NCBI RefSeq assembly: GCF_002263495.1
Contig: NZ_CP022753.1
Span: 1,798,001 to 1,862,000, forward strand
Reading direction: 5' to 3'
Length of the DNA: 64,000 nt
Origin: Nocardiopsis gilva YIM 90087
GTDB lineage: Bacteria; Actinomycetota; Actinomycetes; Streptosporangiales; Streptosporangiaceae
This document shows, piece by piece, positions 45,280 through 52,279 of this stretch. How positions within the stretch are numbered: position 1 is the stretch's first letter; every line of letters starts with the position of its first letter. The position numbers and the translations under genes are program-made. A model generated the notes under the pieces. It was not told the DNA's origin and made no database searches. It saw only the letters and a list, made by a program, of their open reading frames with translations.

Positions 45280-46227
45280 TCAGGCCCGCGCACTCGTGGC
45301 GGCGGTCGCGCTGTTCCCCGGGCGGCCCAGCAGCCCGGCCTTGCGCCAGAAGTACCGGCCGGGCCCGGAGATGGCTCCGGCGCCGCCGAGGGTCGCCACG
45401 ACCTTGCGCGCGGCCCAGGTCTTGGTGTCGATCCAGTGTGGGTTGCGGCGGGCGGCCCGGCGCGCCTCGCGCGGGTTCAGGCCGACCGCGGCGTAGACCT
45501 TGGGGTTGATCAGGCGGGTCGTGGAGTAGTAGACGACCAGTCCGAGCACGATCCTGCTGTAGAGCTTGGACACGGGGTTGCGCCCCTGCCACATGCGGGC
45601 GAACTCCTCGCGGGCGTAGCGCATGTGCCGGGCCTCCTCCACGACGTGGATCCGGGAGACGGCGCGCACGAGCGGCTCCAGGCTTTCGTCGACCATGGAC
45701 TCACGCTGCAGCTGGTCCAGGATCTCCTCGACGAACAGCGCCCCGCCGAAGGTCAGCGGCCCGTTGGAGATCGTCTTGAAGACCCGGCCGAGGAACTGCG
45801 TCACGCTGTCGAGCCGGTAGTACGGCGCGCCGAGCCGACCTACCATCTTGGCGAACATGACCGAGTGGCGGCATTCGTCGGCGATCTCGGTGTAGGCGTA
45901 CTGCACGTGGTTGGAGGTGGGGTCGCGGTCGTAGGCGTGCCGGACCAGCATCTGCATCAGGATGGTCTCGAACCAGATGCCGATGCTGGCGATGCTGGCG
46001 ACCTCGTGGCGGCTGAGCTCCTTGCGCTGCTCCTCGGTGAGCCGCTCCCACAGCTCGGTGCCGTAGAGGGACAGCCGCTCCGGGCGGATCGCGTAGACGT
46101 CCTCGTCGATGGGGGCGTCCCAGTCGATCTCCACCAGCGGGTCGAAGGACGCTTTCGCCGAGGAGCGCAGCAGGCGCTTGGCGATGTCTTCTCGGTCGGT
46201 GATTGGGGTTTCGTCCTGGACGGTCAT
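45280..46227 (-). CDS. AurF-like diiron oxygenase
   Basis: 315 residues from ATG 46227, with GGGAGTACC upstream. Two diiron ligand motifs are visible: TEIADECRHSVMFAK (ExxH) and VVEEARHMRYAREEF (EExRH), with further acidic ligands in IWFETILMQML and LFVEEILDQ. This is the para-aminobenzoate N-oxygenase/AurF superfamily. Reported members oxidise amines or other small molecules with O2. Here it lies between an SDR and a BVMO, so it probably takes part in one oxidative pathway with them. The substrate is unknown. Confidence 0.88.
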   Translation of the reverse strand: MTVQDETPITDREDIAKRLLRSSAKASFDPLVEIDWDAPIDEDVYAIRPERLSLYGTELWERLTEEQRKELSRHEVASIASIGIWFETILMQMLVRHAYDRDPTSNHVQYAYTEIADECRHSVMFAKMVGRLGAPYYRLDSVTQFLGRVFKTISNGPLTFGGALFVEEILDQLQRESMVDESLEPLVRAVSRIHVVEEARHMRYAREEFARMWQGRNPVSKLYSRIVLGLVVYYSTTRLINPKVYAAVGLNPREARRAARRNPHWIDTKTWAARKVVATLGGAGAISGPGRYFWRKAGLLGRPGNSATAATSARA

Positions 46228-46255
46228 GGCGGTACTCCCGTGGGGCGTCGGGCGG

Positions 46256-47131
46256 TCAGGTGGTCGCGGGGGCGGCCGCGACAGTGGCGCCGTGGCGTTC
46301 GTGCAGGCCACGGGCGATCTCCGCGTCGCCGAAGTGGCCGGAGTGCGCGAGATCGGCGATCTGGGCGGCGGCGAGTCGGTCGGTGACGCCCGGCCAGCGC
46401 CGGGTGAAGCGCAGGACGGCGGTGCCGAAGTCGGTGGAGGCGAGGTCGCGGCGCGGGCGGGCGACGGCGGCGGCGCGGACAGCGGTCATCACGGTGTCGC
46501 GCACGCGTTCGGCGGGGACCAGGCCGTCCAGGCAGACGCCCGCGGCCCGCGAGCTGTCGTGGATGGGGGTGTCGACGTAGCCGGGGTAGACGGTGGTGAC
46601 GCCGACGTGCGTGCCGTACTCGGCGCGCAGGGTGTCGGCGTAGGCGGTCAGGGCCCGCTTGGAGACGGTGTAGGCCCCGGCGAACGGCAGCGGGAGCCCG
46701 GCGAGGAGGGAGGCGGTGAGGATGACCCGGCCGCGCTGGCGCAGCAGCGCGGGCATCGCGGCGGCGGTGACCCGCCAGGCGCCGAGCAGGTTGACCTCCA
46801 GGGCCTCGTGCACGTGGCTGTCGGGGGCGGCCCCGATGTCCACGGCGGGTCCGACGCCCGCGTAGTGGATGAGCCGGTCGAGTCGCCCGCCGAGCCGCTC
46901 GATCGCCTCCGGGATGACCGCGCGCACCTGGTCGTCGTCGGTGATGTCGCAGGCGAGAACGGTGTCACCAACAGTGTCGGTCTTGCGGTCGATGCCGACG
47001 ACCCGGGCGCCGAGGTGCCGCAGCACCTGGACGGTCGCGCCGCCGAAGGCGCCGGACGCCCCGGTGACGATCGCGGTGCGTCCGTCGAGGGTGCGCAGCG
47101 TCTTCAGACTCCGCGATGTCGCGTCGGGCAT
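46256..47131 (-). CDS. Short-chain dehydrogenase/reductase
   Basis: 291 residues from ATG 47131, with GAGGTC upstream. NAD(P)-binding TGASGAFGG, then YAGVGPAVD, and the catalytic Tyr/Lys in AGAYTVSKRA with a Ser in ILTASLLAG. A C-terminal extension of about 50 residues follows the SDR core. It is the first gene of the minus-strand operon, and the promoter region it shares with the divergent MerR gene carries the dyad at 47167-47186. It probably interconverts an alcohol and ketone handled by the downstream BVMO. Confidence 0.92.
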   Translation of the reverse strand: MPDATSRSLKTLRTLDGRTAIVTGASGAFGGATVQVLRHLGARVVGIDRKTDTVGDTVLACDITDDDQVRAVIPEAIERLGGRLDRLIHYAGVGPAVDIGAAPDSHVHEALEVNLLGAWRVTAAAMPALLRQRGRVILTASLLAGLPLPFAGAYTVSKRALTAYADTLRAEYGTHVGVTTVYPGYVDTPIHDSSRAAGVCLDGLVPAERVRDTVMTAVRAAAVARPRRDLASTDFGTAVLRFTRRWPGVTDRLAAAQIADLAHSGHFGDAEIARGLHERHGATVAAAPATT

Positions 47132-47166
47132 ATGTGACCTCCTCTACGCGGCGTATCTGGCTGAAC

Positions 47167-47186
47167 GTTACAATGACCATTGTCAC
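47167..47186. promoter_or_regulatory. Dyad operator between SDR operon and MerR gene
   Basis: GTTACAATG AC CATTGTCAC is a 20-base dyad with 9-base half-sites differing at one position. It lies 36 bases before the SDR start and 114 before the MerR start. A related site is found at 50060-50082 upstream of the GMC oxidoreductase, suggesting a common regulator, most simply the MerR protein at 47300. Confidence 0.6.
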
Positions 47187-47299
47187 GATGCAATAGGTCA
47201 AGTTCACGAACGTGCGGGGAGGTTTCGGTCGGGTGGCGGTTCGGATCGCCCCGCTTGAGGGGCGAGCGCGCGCGGCCCGCGGTCCATAGGGTGGAGCCC

Positions 47300-48103
47300 A
47301 TGGCCGAATACCGCATCGATGAGCTCGCCCGGCTCGCCGAGACCACCGTGCGCAACGTCCGCGTGTACCAGGACCGCGGGTTGCTCTCCCCGCCGCGCAA
47401 GGAGGGGCGCGTGGGCATCTACACCGAGGCGCACCTGGCCCGACTGCGGCTGATCGGCCAGCTCCTGAAACGCGGCTACACCTTCGCCAACATCAGTGAG
47501 CTCGTCTCGGTGTGGGAGCGCGGCGGCGACCTCAACGACATCCTCGGCTTCGAGTCGGCCGTCGGCGACCCGTGGTCGGACGAGATCCCCACCTACATCA
47601 CCATCGCCGAGCTCAGTGACCTGTTCAACGGCGAGATCACCCCGCCCAACATCGCCCGCGCCCTCCGCCTCGGCCTACTGGAACGCGAGGGCATCCGGTT
47701 CCGCGTGCCCAGCCCGCGCCTGCTCAACGCGGGCGCCGAACTCGTCGCGGCGGGCATGCGGGTGTCCACGGTGCTCGATATCGCCGAACGGCTGTGGGGA
47801 CGCGTCGATGTGGCGGCGGGCGAGCTGGTGCACACCGTGGCCGAGCACATTCTCGCCCAGCACGCTCCCGAGGGCATCCTCGCCGGAAGCGACGTCGCCG
47901 AGGCCGCCGAGCTGGTCCGCCGACTGCGCCCGCTCGCGCAGGCCGCCGTGGACGCGATGCTCGCCAAGTCCATGGCCTGTCACCTGAACGACGCGATGGG
48001 CGAGCACTTCGCCGATGTCCTGGAGCACCTGGGAGCCGAACGGCTGGCCGAGGCCGGGGAGGGCGCGGAAGGCGTGGAGACGGAGCAGCGTCCGGCCTCC
48101 TAG
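47300..48103 (+). CDS. MerR-family transcriptional regulator
   Basis: 267 residues from ATG 47300. The MerR winged helix at residues 1-70 reads YRIDELARLAETTVRNVRVYQDRGLLSPPRKEGRVGIYTEAHLARLRLIGQLLKRGYTF; the remaining 190 residues form a helical effector domain (ITIAELSDLFNGEITPPNIARALRLG, which looks like a second HTH) with one cysteine. No metal-binding pattern is seen. A TAGGGT ends seven bases before the ATG, which may mean a leaderless transcript. It is the likely controller of the neighbouring oxidation genes through the dyads at 47167 and 50060. Confidence 0.9.
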   Translation: MAEYRIDELARLAETTVRNVRVYQDRGLLSPPRKEGRVGIYTEAHLARLRLIGQLLKRGYTFANISELVSVWERGGDLNDILGFESAVGDPWSDEIPTYITIAELSDLFNGEITPPNIARALRLGLLEREGIRFRVPSPRLLNAGAELVAAGMRVSTVLDIAERLWGRVDVAAGELVHTVAEHILAQHAPEGILAGSDVAEAAELVRRLRPLAQAAVDAMLAKSMACHLNDAMGEHFADVLEHLGAERLAEAGEGAEGVETEQRPAS

Positions 48104-48109
48104 GACGGT

Positions 48110-48131
48110 CGGCCGCCGCTCCGTGCGGCCG
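48110..48131. terminator. Hairpin between convergent MerR and GMC genes
   Basis: CGGCCGC (48110-48116) and GCGGCCG (48125-48131) form a 7-base stem with an 8-base loop in the 29-base gap between the two stop codons. Confidence 0.5.
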
Positions 48132-48132
48132 T

Positions 48133-49956
48133 CTAGTCGGTGCTGTCGGCGGCCGAGTCCACCACCTCCAGGGGCAGGCTGCGGCCGAAGCGCAGCTCGG
48201 CGAAGGCGCCCGCCGGCACGGCCGGGTCGGCGGGGTGGACGGGGTCCACGCGGCGGTAGGGCGCGCCCGGCGCCGGGCGGGGGTCGGTCTCTCCCTTGTT
48301 CGGCCAGAACGACATCGCCCGCTCGGCCTGCGCGGTGATGGTCAGGGAGGGGTTGACCCCGAGGTTGGCGGTGACCGCGGACCCGTCGACCACGTGCACA
48401 CCGGGGTGTCCGAACAGCCGGTGGTAGGGGTCCACCACACCCTCGTCGGCGGTCGCGCCGATCGGGCAGCCGCCCAGGAAGTGCGCAGTCAAAGGGATGT
48501 TGAACACCTCGCCCAACGAGCTGCCGGGGAACCCGTCGATGCGTTCGGCGAGCCGGTTCATCACGTCCTGGCCCTCCGGGATCCAGGTCGGGTTCGGCTC
48601 GCCGTGGCCCTGCCGTGAGGTCAGCACCCGGCGGCCGAGCAGTCCGCGCTTGGTGTAGGTGGTCAGCGAGTTGTCCAGGGACTGCATGATCAGCCCGATG
48701 ATGCTGCGCTCGGAGAACCGGCGCACCGACAGGCTGCGGGCGAAGACGTAGGGGTGCCGCGCCGCCTGGAGGAGGAACTTCATCCAGCGGGTGGCGCGCC
48801 CGCCGCCGGGGACCTGGATGGTGGCGAGCATCCCCATGGCGTTGGAGCCCTTGCCGTAGCGCACCGGCTCCACGTGGGTGCGCCCGTCGGGGTGGATGGA
48901 GGACGTGATGGCCACGCCGCGGCTGAAGTCCTCGGGCGGGTCGAGGCTGCGGGTCATCGCCCCGTTGATGGCCTCGGAGTTGGTGCGGGTCAGCGTGCCG
49001 AGCCGGTCGGAGATCCGGGGGAGCATCCGCTGGTCGCGCATGGCGTGCAGGAGGCGCTGCGTGCCATAGGTTCCGGCGGCGACGACGACCTGGCGCGCGG
49101 TGAGCGTGCGCGCGTTCTGTCGCGTGCGCGGCGCCCCCGTCACCAGGGTGTCGACCGCATAGCCTCCGCCGCGCTCGGCCGGGCGCTCGCGCAGTCGCTC
49201 GACCGTCGTCATCGCGTGGATGACGGCGCCCTTGCGCTCGGCGAAGTACAGGTAGTTCTCGGTGAGCATGTTCTTGGCGCCGTGTCGGCAGCCGGTCATG
49301 CACTCGCCGCACTCGATGCACGCCCGCCGCTTGGGCCCCGCCCCGCCGAAGTAGGGGTCGGCGACGACGCTGCCCGGCTCGGCCGCCGCCTCGGCGGAGC
49401 CGTCGCGCCCGTCGCCGAAGTGCACCCCCACGGGCGCGAGCTGGAAGGTGTGCCCCACCCCCATGTCCTCGGCGACCTGCTTCAGGTGGACGTCGTGCGG
49501 GGTCATGGTCGGGTTGGTGCGCACCCCCAGCATGCGTTTCGCCTGGTCGTAGTAGGGAGCGAGCTCGGAGCGCCAGTCGGTGATGTCCCGCCACTGCGGG
49601 TCGGCGAAGAAGTCGTCGAGCGGTTCGTAGAGCGTGTTGGCGTAGTTGAGCGAGCCGCCGCCCACCCCGGCGCCGGCCAGGATCATCACGTCGCGCAGCA
49701 GGTGGATGCGCTGGATGCCGAACATGCCCAGCGCGGGGGCCCACAGGAAGTTCTTCAGGTCCCAGGAGTTCTTCGGCAGGGTCTCGGTGGTGTAGCGCCG
49801 CCCGGCCTCCAGGACCGCGACGCGGTAGCCCTTCTCGCTGAGGCGCAGCGCGCTGACCGACCCGCCGAATCCGGAACCGATGACAAGGACGTCGTAGTCG
49901 AACCCGGCTTCTGTTTCGGACGTGTGGGTCTGTGATCGGTTCCTCGCGGTGGGCAC
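48133..49956 (-). CDS. GMC-family oxidoreductase (cholesterol-oxidase-like)
   Basis: 607 residues from GTG 49956, with GAGAGGTG seven bases upstream; the frame is open to 50088 but runs through the operator. FAD site YDVLVIGSGFGGSVSALRLSEKG, then AGAGVGGGSLNYANTLYEP. Residues around 235 hold CIECGECMTGC, a CxxCxxCxxxC pattern like a ferredoxin [4Fe-4S] site, which recurs in this actinobacterial GMC subgroup. The C-terminal FLGGCPIGATADEGVVDPYHRLFG and VHVVDGSAVTANLGVNPSLTITAQAERA are GMC hallmarks. It oxidises an alcohol, possibly a sterol, with electrons passed to O2 or a carrier. Confidence 0.92.
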   Translation of the reverse strand: MPTARNRSQTHTSETEAGFDYDVLVIGSGFGGSVSALRLSEKGYRVAVLEAGRRYTTETLPKNSWDLKNFLWAPALGMFGIQRIHLLRDVMILAGAGVGGGSLNYANTLYEPLDDFFADPQWRDITDWRSELAPYYDQAKRMLGVRTNPTMTPHDVHLKQVAEDMGVGHTFQLAPVGVHFGDGRDGSAEAAAEPGSVVADPYFGGAGPKRRACIECGECMTGCRHGAKNMLTENYLYFAERKGAVIHAMTTVERLRERPAERGGGYAVDTLVTGAPRTRQNARTLTARQVVVAAGTYGTQRLLHAMRDQRMLPRISDRLGTLTRTNSEAINGAMTRSLDPPEDFSRGVAITSSIHPDGRTHVEPVRYGKGSNAMGMLATIQVPGGGRATRWMKFLLQAARHPYVFARSLSVRRFSERSIIGLIMQSLDNSLTTYTKRGLLGRRVLTSRQGHGEPNPTWIPEGQDVMNRLAERIDGFPGSSLGEVFNIPLTAHFLGGCPIGATADEGVVDPYHRLFGHPGVHVVDGSAVTANLGVNPSLTITAQAERAMSFWPNKGETDPRPAPGAPYRRVDPVHPADPAVPAGAFAELRFGRSLPLEVVDSAADSTD

Positions 49957-50059
49957 GTGCGGACACCTCTCAGCGCGTCGGATTAGGTGCGGGTTACGGG
50001 GGGTAATCGCAGATTGCGACGAATCTGTTACAGGCGGATAAAAAGTGGCACTTGGAAGT

Positions 50060-50082
50060 GTGACATTCGCTATTGTAATGTT
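50060..50082. promoter_or_regulatory. Second copy of the oxidation-locus dyad
   Basis: GTGACATTCGCTATTGTAATGTT matches the minus-strand site at 47164-47186 at 18 of 23 positions, including GTGACA, ATTGTAA and GTT. It sits between the divergent GMC gene (start 49956) and the DUF6230 gene (start 50202), where it could control both. Confidence 0.55.
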
Positions 50083-50201
50083 CGTCACCTACTTCCGAGT
50101 AGGTGTGGTCCATATAACCCCCGGGGCATCACGCGGCGCAACACCCCCATCCCCCCGGCACCGCCGACCACCTGCGGTGCGGGACAAAGGAGGAGAGCCT
50201 C

Positions 50202-50828
50202 ATGTCCGACGACTCCACCCCCGAGTCCACTCCCCAAGCCACCGAAGGCGGCACCCGCTGGCGCAGGTTCGGGCTTGCGCTCATCCCCGGCCTGGCGGCG
50301 GCCGGAATCCTCGGCGGGATGACGACCCAGGGAATGCTCGCCGCCTCCTTCGCCGTCTCCGGCGACAGCTTCAAACTCTCCGCCGACTCCCTGAGGGGCC
50401 AGGGCTTCGCCCAGTACGGCGACGTCGCCACCTCGGTGGACGAAACGTCGCGGCCCGTGGGCCTGTCCCTGATCAACAGCGCCGAACTGGACAACCTGTG
50501 CATGTCCTCGCTGGTCGATCTGCCGATCGGTGAGGCGACCCTGCTCATCACCGCCGGCGAGGACAAGCCCGTCGAAGCCTCCTCGATGGTGGTCGACGTC
50601 GAACAGCTCGACGGCAACGCGACCTTCGAGACCATCGAGATCGGGCGCGACGCCAGCACACTCGACAAGGTCTCCGGCCCCAAGGGCCCGGCCGGGGCGT
50701 TCGGCCTGCAGTCCGACGGCGCCGTGATCGACGACCTCGAGCTCACCGCCTGGTCGGTCAATGCCGGAACGCTGAAGCTCGCCGGGCTCAACCTCGGCGT
50801 GCAGCCCGGCAACCACGAGTGCTTCTAG
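50202..50828 (+). CDS. DUF6230 family membrane-associated protein
   Basis: 208 residues from ATG 50202 after AAGGAGGAGA. One N-terminal membrane segment (FGLALIPGLAAAGILGGMTTQGMLAASFA) is followed by a beta-rich extracytoplasmic domain with cysteines in DNLCMSS and at the end (GNHECF). These are the features of DUF6230, usually encoded directly before a DUF6114 gene as here. Function is unknown; the beta-rich secreted domain could bind lipid or assemble as a filament. It shares its promoter region with the divergent GMC gene. Confidence 0.85.
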   Translation: MSDDSTPESTPQATEGGTRWRRFGLALIPGLAAAGILGGMTTQGMLAASFAVSGDSFKLSADSLRGQGFAQYGDVATSVDETSRPVGLSLINSAELDNLCMSSLVDLPIGEATLLITAGEDKPVEASSMVVDVEQLDGNATFETIEIGRDASTLDKVSGPKGPAGAFGLQSDGAVIDDLELTAWSVNAGTLKLAGLNLGVQPGNHECF

Positions 50829-50832
50829 TCCC

Positions 50833-52236
50833 ATGGCCGACACCGAGCGCGGGCCGGGAACGTGGGCGCGGGTGCGGGCACTGGCCTGGAGGCCGACCCG
50901 CGAGCGCAGGCCCCTGCGGATGAGCCGAAGCGGGTTTCGCGACTGGCGTTGCTCCCGCCCGTTCTGGGGCGGGGCGCTGGTGCTCGCCGCAGGCGTGGAG
51001 CTCCTCGTCGCCCCCGCCGCGCAGTCCCTGATCCTCCCGCTTGACCTGGTCATCTACGCCGGAATCGCGGGTATCGCCGGGTACCTGATCGGGCTGGTGC
51101 TCATCAGCCTCGGCGTGCTGGTCTGGGTGCAGCCCCAGCACCGCGTCTTCTTCGGCGTCACCGCCACCCTCCTCTCCCTGGCCTCCTTCCTGGCCTCCAA
51201 CTTCGGCGGGTTCGTCATCGGCATGCTGCTCGGCATCGTCGGCGGGGCGATGCTGATCGCCTGGGACCCCGCGTGCGGACGCCGCGCCCGGCACGCGGCA
51301 CCGGCCGACGACCGGCGCGACGGGAAAGCCGACGAGGTGCGGGCAGGTGACGACGACGGGACGCGCGGCGGGGACCTGCGCGCCATGGCGGCCCTGCCCA
51401 TCGCCCTCGCGCTGGCCCTCCCCGGAGCCGCGCCCCCTCCGAAGTCCTGGCCCTGGGACTGGTTCCTGCCCGGCGGCGGCCAGGAGGAGGCGCCCTCCCC
51501 GCGCCCCACACCCGCGCCGTCCTCGCCGTCCCCCTCCCCCGCACCTTCCCTGGGGGAGGGGGACTCCCCACCGACCGGCGACGATGGCCCGGGCGAACAG
51601 GGACCGGGGGCGGACGACGGTGACGACGGCACCAACGAGGACGCCGACCCGGACAAGGGCGACGGCGACGCGCGGAACCAGGACGCCGAATGCCGGATCG
51701 AGCAGGGAGACGCGTCGATCGCCCAGAGCGAGGACGAGTTCCTGGAGGCCGTGGGCGCCTGCGAGGCCGCCCGCGAGCGCGGAGAGTCCCCGGACGTCCA
51801 GGTTCGGCAGGGCGACGACCGCTTTACCGCCGCCGTCGCCGAGTCGGGGCTCTCCGCTGAGCGCTTCACCATGAGCGGGGCACGGTTCGACGGCGTCGTC
51901 GAGTACCCCACCACCAACGGCCCCGAGCGCTACCTGAAGATCTCCATGAGCCGGGGCCAGCTGCGCGACGGCGAGCTGTGGGCACTCTTCGGCGAGGACG
52001 CCCGCAAGACACTCACGCTGCCCTCCATGGAGCTGTCGGGCGATGTCGTGCTGCACGTGACCCGGCTGGAGGCGCGCATCCTCGGCATCAAGGTCGTCTT
52101 CACTCCCGACTTCCCGCCCCCGCTCCTGCTGCCTTACATGGTCGTCACCGACCTCAAGGTCGACCGCCCACTGGCCCAGGCCGGGACCATCACCATCGAC
52201 GGGCTCCGCAACCACTTCGGCCCGAACACGGGCTGA
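50833..52236 (+). CDS. DUF6114 membrane protein with extra C-terminal domain
   Basis: 467 residues, starting 4 bases after the DUF6230 stop. Residues about 40-150 are the DUF6114 part with four membrane helices (FWGGALVLAAGVELLVAP, LVIYAGIAGIAGYLIGLVLISLGVLVWV, TATLLSLASFLASNFGGFVIGMLLGIVGG). A long Pro/Ser/Asp-rich linker (about 200-285) leads to a 170-residue C-terminal domain: AECRIEQGDASIAQS, RFTMSGARFDGVVEYPT, MELSGDVVLHVTRLEARILGI. Most DUF6114 proteins end soon after the membrane part, so the C-terminal domain is an addition. Two cysteines in it may form a disulfide. Role unknown. Confidence 0.85.
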   Translation: MADTERGPGTWARVRALAWRPTRERRPLRMSRSGFRDWRCSRPFWGGALVLAAGVELLVAPAAQSLILPLDLVIYAGIAGIAGYLIGLVLISLGVLVWVQPQHRVFFGVTATLLSLASFLASNFGGFVIGMLLGIVGGAMLIAWDPACGRRARHAAPADDRRDGKADEVRAGDDDGTRGGDLRAMAALPIALALALPGAAPPPKSWPWDWFLPGGGQEEAPSPRPTPAPSSPSPSPAPSLGEGDSPPTGDDGPGEQGPGADDGDDGTNEDADPDKGDGDARNQDAECRIEQGDASIAQSEDEFLEAVGACEAARERGESPDVQVRQGDDRFTAAVAESGLSAERFTMSGARFDGVVEYPTTNGPERYLKISMSRGQLRDGELWALFGEDARKTLTLPSMELSGDVVLHVTRLEARILGIKVVFTPDFPPPLLLPYMVVTDLKVDRPLAQAGTITIDGLRNHFGPNTG

Positions 52237-52260
52237 GCGCCCGCGGGGCGGGCGCTCAGC
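52232..52260. terminator. Hairpin overlapping the DUF6114 stop codon
   Basis: GCTGAGCGCCCGC (52232-52244) and GCGGGCGCTCAGC (52248-52260) form a perfect 13-base stem with a 3-base loop between convergent genes ending at 52236 (+) and 52280 (-). Confidence 0.75.
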
Positions 52261-52279
52261 GCCGGCGTGCCTGTTGCGG

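Noticed and set aside
45280-46311. Longer N-terminus of the AurF-like protein
   Set aside because: The extra 28 residues are Pro/Arg-rich and overlap the SDR stop; the ribosome site marks ATG 46227.
47675-49966. 763-residue minus-strand open frame
   Set aside because: Its codons overlap the GMC gene in another frame and run into the MerR gene; the sequence is Arg/His/Pro-rich shadow.
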